48,836 nucleotides of DNA from Dehalococcoidia bacterium (GTDB lineage Bacteria > Chloroflexota > Dehalococcoidia > GIF9 > AB-539-J10): the NCBI GenBank assembly GCA_003562475.1, contig PWUU01000023.1, forward strand, positions 1-48,836, given 5' to 3'. This document shows, piece after piece, positions 15,826 to 24,114 of the stretch (position 1 is the stretch's first letter; each line of letters begins with the position of its first letter). A program made the translations under genes and the position numbers. Under the pieces are notes generated by a model. The model was not told where the DNA came from and did not search any database. It saw nothing but the letters and a program-made list of their open reading frames with translations.

Positions 15826-16065
15826 ATGGTCTTCAGGTATTACGCTGATGGAAAGTGTGCGACGATGGATGAGCTATTACAAAGAGGAGAGTTGCTGACC
15901 ACCGCCCAGGTGGCGCAGCTGCTCCGTGTGCACCCCAACACGATAAGGAAGTGGGCCAACAGCGGCATGCTGCGCGCTTACAGGCTCGGGACACGGGGTG
16001 ATGCCCGGTTCAGTGGAGAGGAGATACGGCGCTTCATCGAAGCGGACCTTCGCGACGGCAGATAG
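15826..16065 (+). CDS. Small MerR/excisionase-type HTH protein
   Basis: 79 aa, or 66 from the ATG at 15865. The core 'LTTAQVAQLLRVHPNTIRKW' with 'RFSGEEIRRFIE' is an HTH_17/MerR-like DNA-binding module. It strongly resembles the second HTH of the protein at 8178-8687, so the two may recognise related sites. Divergent from the winged-helix regulator at 15561, sharing a 264-nt intergenic region that contains GTCAC (15711) and GTGAC (15743). No clear RBS distinguishes the two starts. Confidence 0.75.
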   Translation: MVFRYYADGKCATMDELLQRGELLTTAQVAQLLRVHPNTIRKWANSGMLRAYRLGTRGDARFSGEEIRRFIEADLRDGR

Positions 16066-16469
16066 CGCGCCGTTGGACGGTGTGGCGGACTGATCCTCCA
16101 CTCAGGCAGTATCCTCCACAAGTGTTACGCAAAGGCTCAGAGCGTATCGAGAAACAGGTCCGGGGCGCCATGTCCGACTGCGCAGTACCTTCAGCGCGAG
16201 TTCCTGTCCCGCCTCGCTGCTGCGACCTGTAGCGCGAGAGCACTCTTTCATTACGGTGTGATATCCGCAGTGTCACCCGCAGCACTTCGAGATACCGGCA
16301 AGGCCGGTCTCCGACAGGCCGGCAAGTCTGCCCTGATAGACCGGCCAGTTTCGCCGGAAACGCGCGGGTGGTACTATGGAGCAGGTTACTCCCGATTAGG
16401 GATCGAAATCACGGGGCGTCACAGGGCTCTGTGGGGAACCTCCGTATTCTGAGCAAAGGAGCATCGGAC
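16066..16469. other. Intergenic region with GGCCGG hairpins
   Basis: No gene seen. It holds hairpin-forming ACCGGC/GCCGGT arms at about 16291-16305 and further CCGGC/GCCGG copies to about 16345. This GC-rich fold lies 125-180 nt before the MOSC gene and could be a 5' leader element; I could not match it to the molybdenum-cofactor motif. Confidence 0.4.
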
Positions 16470-16913
16470 ATGGCCAGGATAGTCGCGGTCTGCAGCAGTG
16501 AGAAGAAGGGCACCAGGAAAACGAGAATACCTGAAGGCATCCTGCAGGAGGACTACGGGCTTACCGATGACGCTCATGCGGACTGCACCACTCATCGCCA
16601 GGTAAGCTTGCTGGCAAACGAGAGTATCAACAGGATGCGGGACCTCGGCTTTGACGTCGGCCCCGGCGATTTCGCGGAAAACCTCACCACCGAGGGGATG
16701 GACTTGAGCTCGTTGCCTGTGGGCGCGAGGCTATGTGTCGGTGAAGAGGCTGTCCTGGAACTCACCCAGATCGGCAAGGAGTGTCATACCGGGTGCGCTA
16801 TCGCGAAGCAAACAGGCAACTGCGTCATGCCCAAAGAAGGGGTTTTTGCCAGGGTAATACGAGGAGGATCGGTTCACAGCGGCGACCCGATACGGAGGAT
16901 AGATAGCGATTGA
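16470..16913 (+). CDS. MOSC-domain protein
   Basis: 147 aa. The start at 16470 is set by the RBS AAAGGAG (16455-16461). The product is a stand-alone MOSC (molybdenum cofactor sulfurase C-terminal) domain: 'GDFAENLTTEGMDLSSLPVG', 'GEEAVLELTQIGKECH' with the conserved cysteine, and 'GVFARVIRGGSVHSGDPI'. Small MOSC proteins handle sulfur or molybdenum cofactor ligands; the precise substrate is not known. No molybdoenzyme is present in the window. Usual length for the single-domain family. Confidence 0.85.
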   Translation: MARIVAVCSSEKKGTRKTRIPEGILQEDYGLTDDAHADCTTHRQVSLLANESINRMRDLGFDVGPGDFAENLTTEGMDLSSLPVGARLCVGEEAVLELTQIGKECHTGCAIAKQTGNCVMPKEGVFARVIRGGSVHSGDPIRRIDSD

Positions 16914-17140
16914 GAGACTCCCTTTTCCTGCAGGCCGTGGTGCGGTAACATTGCTTCACAAGCGAGATTCCCGGTGGTGTGCATCAGGCGCATGGTCATG
17001 CCTCTCGCCCGAGACTTCGGTCTTATCTACGCTGCTACCGGTTGCCAGGGCTCGCTCGAGATAGTCACACAGCAGTGCACTCCCGGCTCAGAGTTCCGGA
17101 GCGCGGGTTGCTTGAGACCGGGCGGAGGAGGGGATAGCTC

Positions 17141-18430
17141 ATGAGCCGGATGCAGGACAGGTACCGCTCGTTAGTCTCCAACCTGCCCGATGGTCTTGCC
17201 CTGCTCCAGGTGCTGCTGGACGACGATGGCAACCCAATCGACTATGTCTTCCTCGACGTCAACCCGGCTCTCGAGGCTCTGACCGGCCTCACGCGGGACC
17301 AGATGGTCGGCAAGGGGGTCGCCGAGGTACTCCCCGAAAGGGAACACTCCGGATTCGATTGGGCGGGCACCTATGGCAGGGTGGTCCTCACCGGCCAGAG
17401 CGTCACATTCGAGCAGTACGCCGAACCCGTGGGGCGCTGGTATGAAGTGACCGCCTGCTCCGATGACCCGGGGACGCTTATCACTGTCTTTCGCGACATC
17501 ACCTCGCGCAGACAAGCCGAGCAGTCACTGCGTGAGACCGAGCGGCGCCTCCGCTCCCTCTTTGAGCAATCCCGGGACGCCATCTACATCGGCACACTGG
17601 ATGGTAAGGTCATCGATGTAAACCAGGCATGGCTGGACCTGTTTGGCTACTCACGCGAGGAGCTCCCGTCCATCAACGCCATCGATTTCTACATCGACCC
17701 GGACGAGCGGAGAAACTTCGTCCAGCGCATCGAACTGAGTGGCTTCATAATGGACGAGGTTCGTTTCAAGCGGAAGGATGGTGCTGAATTCGACTGTGAG
17801 CGAAGCATCGTGGCCAGGCGGGACCAGCATGGGAATGTCATCGTGGTGCAGGGTGTCATGCGTGATGTCACGCAACAGAAGCGCGATCGTGCCGAGCTCG
17901 AGCGACTGGCGCGTCTTGATTCGCTGACCGGCGTTCTGAATCGACACACCATTGTGGAGAAGCTGGGTGATTGGATTAGCCACAGCAGGCGTTACCGGGC
18001 ACGCCTGAGCGTGGTGATGCTGGACCTCGACCACTTCAAGCAGGTCAACGACATTCATGGTCACGTGGCTGGAGATCAGGTACTTGCCAATACGGCTTCA
18101 CTGCTGCAGCGAAGCGTACGCCGAACCGATTTTGTGGGTCGGTACGGTGGCGATGAGTTCCTGGTCATTCTGCCTTGCACCAACAGCCGGGGAGCTGCGG
18201 TAGCCGCCAGCAGAATTCGCAGTACCATTGAGCGCGCTTCTCCGCATGCCGGTGAGGACGGGACCCTTTCGGTGACGGTCAGCCTCGGCGTGGCCGAATG
18301 GCATGAAGGAGACACGGTAGATGCACTCCTCCTGCGTGCTGACGATGCGCTGTACCGCGCCAAACACACGGGTGGGAACCGGGTGGAGGTCGCCGTGTGG
18401 CCACTTCAGGGGGAGGGTCCATCATCATGA
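17141..18430 (+). CDS. PAS-PAS-GGDEF diguanylate cyclase
   Basis: 429 aa, cytoplasmic. First PAS domain at about 8-122 (ending 'VFRDITSRRQAEQSL'), second PAS/PAC at about 134-255 ('DGKVIDVNQAWLDLFGYSRE', 'GVMRDVTQQKRDRAEL'), then GGDEF at about 260-422 ('DSLTGVLNRH', 'LDLDHFKQVND'). The active site is intact (GGDEF, residues 336-340), and an inhibitory I-site RRTD (327-330) lies five residues before it. So it should make c-di-GMP with product feedback. No membrane segment, suggesting an internal signal. HD-GYP genes for the opposite reaction lie at 22682 and, degenerate, at 18450. Confidence 0.95.
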   Translation: MSRMQDRYRSLVSNLPDGLALLQVLLDDDGNPIDYVFLDVNPALEALTGLTRDQMVGKGVAEVLPEREHSGFDWAGTYGRVVLTGQSVTFEQYAEPVGRWYEVTACSDDPGTLITVFRDITSRRQAEQSLRETERRLRSLFEQSRDAIYIGTLDGKVIDVNQAWLDLFGYSREELPSINAIDFYIDPDERRNFVQRIELSGFIMDEVRFKRKDGAEFDCERSIVARRDQHGNVIVVQGVMRDVTQQKRDRAELERLARLDSLTGVLNRHTIVEKLGDWISHSRRYRARLSVVMLDLDHFKQVNDIHGHVAGDQVLANTASLLQRSVRRTDFVGRYGGDEFLVILPCTNSRGAAVAASRIRSTIERASPHAGEDGTLSVTVSLGVAEWHEGDTVDALLLRADDALYRAKHTGGNRVEVAVWPLQGEGPSS

Positions 18431-18449
18431 AGATGCATCCCGGGGATTG

Positions 18450-19142
18450 CTACACATCATCCAGGGTGAAGCCTCTATCGCGCACCAGGCGGACGCAGGC
18501 GTCGACCGCGTCGGGATCGTACAGGGCGCCACGGTCACGCTCCAGCTCTTCGAGCGCCGTTTCAACTCCCGGTGCCGGTCGGTACGGTCGATGCGACGAC
18601 ATGGCCTCGAAGACGTCGGCAACGGCGAGGATGCACGTCTCAGGAAGCATCTTGTTACCTTTCAGGCCTTGAGGATAGCCTGACCCATCAAGCCGCTCGT
18701 GGTGCTGATAGACGATGTCTGCCACGGGCCATGAGAAATTGATGTCCTTCAACAGGTCGTAGCTCGCCTGAGGATGCTCCTTTACCAGTGCATACTGACT
18801 GCTGGTGAGATCACCTGTCGACATAGCTTCGACGGTCGAATCCAGCGCCTGCTCGAGAAGTCCAATGAATAGCTTCCCCCAGTCACGAACATCGGCTATT
18901 CCTGTGCTCTTCAGACATGTGAGCAGCTTCTCGTTGCGGAAGTCCATCGCAACGCATGACACGACGCAGCCATACTTCCCGGAGTTCGCGATACCCTGTG
19001 TCAGAGCCTGTTGTCGAAGGCGTTGATAGCCAGCTTCCGCAGCAGGGCAACACGTGAGCTTCGAGAATGCTTCTATGTTCAGACCGGGCGCCAAATGGCT
19101 CCAGTACTTCCGACCCCAAGTTGCCTGGTGACATCCAGTCAT
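18450..19142 (-). CDS. Chimeric protein with C-terminal half of an HD-GYP domain
   Basis: 230 aa. Residues about 118-230 match the second half of HD-GYP phosphodiesterases: 'VKEHPQASYDLL', 'QHHERLDGSGYPQGLKG', 'ILAVADVFEAMSSHRPYRPA', 'YDPDAVDACVRLV'. The first half with the catalytic 'HDIGK' is missing. Instead, residues 1-110 are an unrelated, unrecognised sequence ('VVSCVAMDFRNEKLLTCLKS', 'DWGKLF'). Metal binding and activity are therefore doubtful. It may be a gene fossil formed by fusion, or a non-catalytic c-di-GMP-related protein. Convergent with the GGDEF gene, 19 nt apart. The start codon is uncertain. Confidence 0.55.
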   Translation of the reverse strand: MTGCHQATWGRKYWSHLAPGLNIEAFSKLTCCPAAEAGYQRLRQQALTQGIANSGKYGCVVSCVAMDFRNEKLLTCLKSTGIADVRDWGKLFIGLLEQALDSTVEAMSTGDLTSSQYALVKEHPQASYDLLKDINFSWPVADIVYQHHERLDGSGYPQGLKGNKMLPETCILAVADVFEAMSSHRPYRPAPGVETALEELERDRGALYDPDAVDACVRLVRDRGFTLDDV

Positions 19143-19226
19143 GGCATCCAGTCCCGCGAGAGGGTTCCTGCACCGATCGGGACGTGGATTCGAATTAGCG
19201 CAGAAACGCGTGGCGCGTCGTCGTGG

Positions 19227-20105
19227 TCAGGACTCCGCGGGCCTGATGAGGGACGAGAGCAACAGCAGACAGGCGCCCACGAGGAGCACCACTCCGCTGT
19301 AGATGAGCAGCGGCTGGGAGCAGCGGACGATGAAGTCGGGAAGCGCGACCGCGACCTCGGTCGGCACCCCGGTGGCGACCCTCGGGGGCAGCAGAGAGCG
19401 TACGGCGAGGGCCAGCCCCAGGGATGCAGTGCCAGCCGCGACGAGCGACGCACCAACCCAGCGTGTTACCGGACGAGCGCGCAGCCGCTGCACCAGGGCG
19501 ATGGCCAGGACCATGAGCACCGCGATGACCGGAAGCACGCGAAGACTGAGCATGAGGTATCCGGTGTACTGCTGTGCGGCGGTCAGCCCTGCCATGGTCT
19601 CCTTGTCGAAATACGTCTCATCCATCTCAAACAGGTCGGGAATGCGCGCGTCGATCTCACGCTCAATCGTGCGCACGAAGCTCTCGATCTGTTGCGGCGG
19701 AATGCCCTCGAAACCGGCAGGAGGGGTCTCGCGCAGCAGGTCACCAAGGCGTGCCTTGAGGTAGCTCTTCGGCTCCTCCAGCGAGATGACAACGACCAGG
19801 TCTTGCTGTCCCTTTAAGTACGCATTGACGCCGCGCACGATCGCGGCCACCTGTTCCCGCGCCCAGTCCTGAAGATCGACCGCCACCTCGTCGATGATCG
19901 GAATCAGGAACGTAGCCTCAGGAGGCACCTCCTTCTTGATTTCCTCGGCGATCAGGAGATGCACATCGACCGCCTCCAACTCGGCGTTGACGAACTCCGC
20001 GTCCAGCACAGTGGAACTGACAGCCAGTGCCACGCTCGAGGCAACCAGTGTCACGATCAATGCAATGGAACAGAGGGCTGTGACGACAGCTCTTACTATC
20101 TGCAT
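19227..20105 (-). CDS. Integral membrane protein, unknown function
   Basis: 292 aa. One N-terminal transmembrane helix (about 7-30), an extracytoplasmic helical domain of about 150 residues ('EEIKKEVPPEATFLIPIIDE', 'GFEGIPPQQIESFVRTIERE'), and three C-terminal helices (about 183-205, 217-238, 261-285). The layout is typical of a conserved hypothetical family in Chloroflexota and Actinobacteria. No catalytic motif. Divergent from the subtilase gene; the intergenic region is about 510 nt. Start ATG at 20105. Confidence 0.75.
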   Translation of the reverse strand: MQIVRAVVTALCSIALIVTLVASSVALAVSSTVLDAEFVNAELEAVDVHLLIAEEIKKEVPPEATFLIPIIDEVAVDLQDWAREQVAAIVRGVNAYLKGQQDLVVVISLEEPKSYLKARLGDLLRETPPAGFEGIPPQQIESFVRTIEREIDARIPDLFEMDETYFDKETMAGLTAAQQYTGYLMLSLRVLPVIAVLMVLAIALVQRLRARPVTRWVGASLVAAGTASLGLALAVRSLLPPRVATGVPTEVAVALPDFIVRCSQPLLIYSGVVLLVGACLLLLSSLIRPAES

Positions 20106-20616
20106 AGTCCGGGATTCCCCACATCAACCCATGGAAAGCAGACACGCCCGTTGTCGGCTGGCTATTGCATGCTATAGACAGCGCATCCGGGTGTCAATCC
20201 AACGCATTCACCCATGCAAAAGCCCGGAACAGCCCATGGAGTTTGGCTCTGGCGCCCGTCCACGTGGTCATCACCTGTCGAGAAACCACTTCCAGGTACC
20301 CGGCGGGCTCACGCCACTCCTCGGCCGCAAAGAATCCACGGAGTACGGCACGCCTGCCCGGCTGCGTACGATACGACCTAGCAGCTCCTGTCCGCTCTCG
20401 AGATTCCCGGGACCGCAGTCCCGTCGTGTCGGGGGTGTAAGAGCAGTAGCAGGGCGCGACCCGTAAACCGGATTGTCCGCCGACACGTGTTTCCTCAGCG
20501 ATGCACTCGTACATGACTTACGGCTCAGTACGTAGACCCCCCGACTATGTTCGCGGTCCATTCAGTACTGATGCGTGGTGTGTCACATACCGCTCCGAAC
20601 CTACAGTCAACTCTCC
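20106..20616. other. Intergenic region between divergent genes
   Basis: About 510 nt without a convincing gene; short frames here have no recognisable features. A small hairpin CGGGAC/GTCCCG lies at 20408-20423. It probably carries promoters for the membrane protein and the subtilase. Confidence 0.4.
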
Positions 20617-21636
20617 GTGAAGAAACTCCTGTCAGTTGCTGTCGCATCAGTTGTTCTTGCGGTTGCGCTCTGCGCACACGTCATCCTGAACGATGCCGGC
20701 GACGCCGTTGTTCAAGCGGTGCCCCTGGTGTCGGCGCAGGCTGTCACAACACCGGATTCCACAGAGACCCGTGTCCCGCCGCAGCCGACACCCACCCGGG
20801 ACGTGGTCGTCTCGGAAGCTCATCGGGAGACCTACACAGGCCGATGGGGAATCGACCGGATCGGAGTGCCTGCGGCCTGGGATGCCGCGTCGTTCAATTC
20901 TGTTCTTGTCGCGGTCCTTGACACAGGCATTGCCTCCGATGCCCCGTTTGCCCACAAGGTGGTGGGAGGAATCGATTTCACCGGCAGCAGCACCTTCCTC
21001 GAGGATGAAAACGGTCACGGCACGCACATGGCCGGCACCATCGCCGCCATTGCCCCGAATGCCGAATTCCTGAGCATCAAGGTCGCCGACAGACGAGGCC
21101 GCTGCGATTCCGAAACAGTAGCTCGGGGCATCCGCTGGGCCGTCGCCCGCGGAGCTCAAGTCATTAACGTGAGCCTTGAGGTCGCCCCGTCACCCGAACT
21201 GGAGAGCGCCATCGCCTGCGCATGGGAAAATGGCGCAGTGATAGTCGCAGCAGCGGGCAATGGAGGGACCAGTGAGCCGGCGTATCCGGCCGCCTATACC
21301 GCGGCCATCGCCGTCGCAGGCACCAATCAGAATGATGCACTGGCGGTGCTGTCCAACTACGGCGACTGGGTAGATATCGCCGCTCCCGGGTTCAAGATAG
21401 AGGCGGAGATTCCTGGTGGCGATATGGGCTTCGAGACGGGCACTTCGCCTGCTGCAGCGCACGTATCCGGGGTAGCTGCACTACTATTCGGAGTTGCGAC
21501 AGACGGAACCGGAGACGGGTTCGTGAACGACGACGTTCGTATCGCCATCGAATCCTCGGCAGAACCGCTTGCCATCAGCGGCATCGGCAACGGGCTCGTG
21601 CATGCCTCCGCCGCAGTTCTCGCTATTTCCAGGTGA
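20617..21636 (+). CDS. Secreted subtilisin-like serine protease (S8)
   Basis: 339 aa from the GTG at 20617, chosen because it puts KKLLSVAVASVVLAVALCA at the N-terminus as a proper signal peptide; an alternative GTG lies at 20575. A short pro-region or linker (about 30-75) precedes the peptidase domain, which has the full triad: D102 in VLDTGI, H134 in NGHGTH, S277 in GTSPAAAHVSG, plus the oxyanion-region 'AAAGNGG'. About 290 residues of catalytic domain, normal for S8A. No cell-wall anchor or C-terminal domain. An extracellular protease near surface-protein genes could take part in their maturation or turnover (inference). Confidence 0.9.
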   Translation: MKKLLSVAVASVVLAVALCAHVILNDAGDAVVQAVPLVSAQAVTTPDSTETRVPPQPTPTRDVVVSEAHRETYTGRWGIDRIGVPAAWDAASFNSVLVAVLDTGIASDAPFAHKVVGGIDFTGSSTFLEDENGHGTHMAGTIAAIAPNAEFLSIKVADRRGRCDSETVARGIRWAVARGAQVINVSLEVAPSPELESAIACAWENGAVIVAAAGNGGTSEPAYPAAYTAAIAVAGTNQNDALAVLSNYGDWVDIAAPGFKIEAEIPGGDMGFETGTSPAAAHVSGVAALLFGVATDGTGDGFVNDDVRIAIESSAEPLAISGIGNGLVHASAAVLAISR

Positions 21637-21925
21637 TGGAGACCCGTGGCAGACAATCGGGCGCTGCATCCTCCTCGTCCGCAACAACACAGTCCGCGCC
21701 CATACCCTCGGAGACTTCGATCAATCCACACACACTGATGCCGGCGCTGGCACTACACGGCTGCCCCCCACGCACCGGCAACTCACCTGATACCGACCCT
21801 TCCTCAATCATTGCAGACAACTTCGCCTCCGCTACAGTGAATGTCGCCTCCATCTGTTGCTCGGTATAAGCCGGGGAGAAGACAAATCTGCCGCCACGGA
21901 GTACGTCCATACCACGTTGCAGCAT
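21623..21925 (-). CDS. Small hypothetical protein
   Basis: 100 aa from the ATG at 21925, preceded by GGAG eight bases upstream. Text such as 'QQMEATFTVAEAKLSAMIEE' has the even composition of a real protein; three cysteines lie in the C-terminal half. No family recognised. Its 3' end overlaps the end of the convergent subtilase gene by 14 nt. Divergent from the zinc-ribbon gene at 21960. Confidence 0.45.
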   Translation of the reverse strand: MLQRGMDVLRGGRFVFSPAYTEQQMEATFTVAEAKLSAMIEEGSVSGELPVRGGQPCSASAGISVCGLIEVSEGMGADCVVADEEDAAPDCLPRVSITWK

Positions 21926-21959
21926 CCGGAATCTCCGACCTATTCCGTTCGTGGTTGAA

Positions 21960-22391
21960 ATGCAGTCCGCACGGCGTGAGCGGTGGATTGCGACCACAGA
22001 AGAGCTACGGGATCAACGGCCCGGATGCAAGCGGTGCGGACGCACCTTTACCTTGGAAGCTGGTGAGCAGCAATTATCTCGAGGTGGCAATATGGATCCG
22101 CCCGGGAGATGCCGACAGTGCCTGGGAGAGAATCGGGAGCGGCGGGAGGTGTCCTGTGCCGCCACCAGGAGCGTGCCGGAGTACTGCACACTGGGCCACT
22201 ATGCAAAGCTGATTCGTGGAGCCGTCTTGCTTGTTCTGAAGCTGCGACGGGTGTTACTCAGACAACTCCTCGTGCGAAGGGATACCTTTGTCCTAGCTGC
22301 TAGTCACCCGTACCATTATACAGTCACCTGCCGTACTTTCGCCTCTTATATCTCTGGCATGTACCATCTACAATCGACTCTACCCAAGTAG
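21960..22391 (+). CDS. Small zinc-ribbon (zf-trcl-like) protein
   Basis: 143 aa from the ATG at 21960 (GTG at 21951 also possible). Residues about 20-55 hold 'CKRCGRTFTLEAGEQ' and 'PPGRCRQCL', the pattern of the 'probable zinc-ribbon' family (CxxCG.xF....GEQ......P.RCxxC). The remaining 90 residues are unlike the family and are basic and hydrophobic, so the frame may be extended past the true end of a decayed gene. Function unknown. Confidence 0.5.
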   Translation: MQSARRERWIATTEELRDQRPGCKRCGRTFTLEAGEQQLSRGGNMDPPGRCRQCLGENRERREVSCAATRSVPEYCTLGHYAKLIRGAVLLVLKLRRVLLRQLLVRRDTFVLAASHPYHYTVTCRTFASYISGMYHLQSTLPK

Positions 22392-22409
22392 TATCACTGG
22401 AGAGGGGGC

Positions 22410-22682
22410 ATGGCGACAACGATACGTGAAATCACCTACTACAGGACGACCGAAGCCTGCGAAATGGCCGGAATCAGCAAGAACACCTTCTTTCGCTGGC
22501 TTCATTCCGGGAAATTCGACGACGTCGCAACCGTGGATAGAAACGGGTGGCGGCTGTTCAGCGAGTCCGATGTGGACCGCCTCTATCAGAAAGCACAACG
22601 CATCAGCACCCGGGAGCCTGTCGGAGCGGGGCGGAGCGCCGGTTCCCGGACAACAAGCCCGGCTTCGGGGAGGAGCGCCTGA
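22410..22682 (+). CDS. Small MerR/HTH_17-type regulator coupled to HD-GYP gene
   Basis: 90 aa. Residues about 8-62 are a helix-turn-helix module ('RTTEACEMAGISKNTFFRWL', 'LFSESDVDRLYQKAQ'); the tail is Ser/Gly/Arg-rich. RBS GGAGAGGGGG before the ATG. Its TGA shares one base with the ATG of the next gene (TGATG), so the two are translationally coupled. This suggests a DNA-binding partner for the HD-GYP phosphodiesterase, for example an output regulator (inference). Confidence 0.85.
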   Translation: MATTIREITYYRTTEACEMAGISKNTFFRWLHSGKFDDVATVDRNGWRLFSESDVDRLYQKAQRISTREPVGAGRSAGSRTTSPASGRSA

Positions 22683-23926
22683 TGCACACTCTTGACGCCA
22701 TCGGGTCGAAGCCGTCCCCCGGCGCAGCGGGTTCCAGTGTCTCGCCCCCGGCGGGAAGTGCCGAGCACTGTCGCGGGCCGACCGAGACGACGTGGCAGAC
22801 GTTCCGGGAATGGCTGCTGGAGAACCTGAATACTAACCAGCGGTCCAACTCAAGGCTGCGGGATATGGTGACGAGTGTCGCAGAGATGGCGCAGCACACC
22901 CTGGCGGCTTCAAGCTGTACGGTAATTCTCGAGAATGGACATGGCCACACGGTCTTCTACCACACTCACAGCGTGAATCGCTCTCGCGAAGTGGCCCAGG
23001 CTCGCACCGACACTCTGGATGGGCCGGCGGCGTGGGTAGTGCGACACAAGAGACCGGTGATGCTGAATGAGGCGAGTGACTGGTCCATACTGGAGGCACG
23101 CCGAGGCGCGCAGTGCGAGGGGCCTGGCGCAAGAATCCTCTGCGTGCCGCTGGATGCCGGAGGACACATCCTTGGAGCGCTTGAGTTGACGCGTCACAAG
23201 GCTGAGGAGCCGTTCAGCGAGCGCGACCTTAATTCCGCGCGCATGATAGGCGCGACCGCAGGGATCACCTTTGAGAACAGCATGCTACGCCAATCGGTTG
23301 AGGAAGGCTACCGCAGCACCATTCGTGCGCTCGCGAGCGCCATCGACGCCAAGGATCCCTATACGTGCGGCCACTCGCAACACGTGGCCCAGTACTCCAT
23401 GGTCTCCGGCTTTGTGCTGAATCTTGATGCCGACCAGCTGCAGAAGCTGGAAACAGCCGCCATACTGCATGACATAGGCAAGATAGGCATCAACGATGCC
23501 ATACTACGCAAGCCGCGGAAGCTCTCGACAACCGAGCACGCCATCGTGAAGCACCACCCGGTCATAGGCGCAGCGATCATACACAGCATAGACGCTCTTC
23601 ATGAGGTAATCGATCTCATTCTCCATCATCACGAGAATTACGATGGGACTGGATATCCGCATGGACTCAAGGGAGAGAGCATTCCGCTCGGGGCACGCAT
23701 CATCGGTGTCGCCGACGCATTCGATTCGATGACAACCGACCGGCCGTACCGGCGTGCGTTCACCATCAATGAGGCAATGACCGAGCTCCTTCGCTGCCGC
23801 AGCACACAGTTCTGTCCTCAAGCCCTCGACGCATTTGCCATCGGCTTCAGCCGCCACTATAGCGCCCTGCCCTGGCGCCCCCGCGTGCTGGAACAGCCAG
23901 ACAGACTCGCGATGTGCACGCACTGA
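22682..23926 (+). CDS. GAF-HD-GYP c-di-GMP phosphodiesterase
   Basis: 414 aa. The start at 22682 is set by coupling with the upstream stop and by GGGGAGGAG just before it. Residues about 60-205 are a GAF-type sensor domain ('MAQHTLAASSCTVILENGHG', 'ILCVPLDAGGHILGALEL'). Residues about 220-385 are HD-GYP with intact motifs: H263-D264 in 'HDIGKIG', 'VKHHPVIG', and 'HHHENYDGTGYP' (315-326), then 'GVADAFDSMTTDRPYR'. Such enzymes hydrolyse c-di-GMP (or sometimes cGAMP). Cytoplasmic. It is the likely counterpart of the diguanylate cyclase at 17141. Confidence 0.93.
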   Translation: MHTLDAIGSKPSPGAAGSSVSPPAGSAEHCRGPTETTWQTFREWLLENLNTNQRSNSRLRDMVTSVAEMAQHTLAASSCTVILENGHGHTVFYHTHSVNRSREVAQARTDTLDGPAAWVVRHKRPVMLNEASDWSILEARRGAQCEGPGARILCVPLDAGGHILGALELTRHKAEEPFSERDLNSARMIGATAGITFENSMLRQSVEEGYRSTIRALASAIDAKDPYTCGHSQHVAQYSMVSGFVLNLDADQLQKLETAAILHDIGKIGINDAILRKPRKLSTTEHAIVKHHPVIGAAIIHSIDALHEVIDLILHHHENYDGTGYPHGLKGESIPLGARIIGVADAFDSMTTDRPYRRAFTINEAMTELLRCRSTQFCPQALDAFAIGFSRHYSALPWRPRVLEQPDRLAMCTH

Positions 23927-24114
23927 GGGCGGAAGCCCGCAGAAGGCCACCTTAGACCTTGCCCCGTGTCCTGAGGATGGAGCCCACCCCGAACGAAACG
24001 CTTTCCGACCATTATTAAGCTGTGATTACAACCACATTACTACTCGCAAGCTAATCTTGCATGCCCCTTGCCAGGGGCACCATGATAGATGAAAATGTGG
24101 TCGCGCATGCCCGC

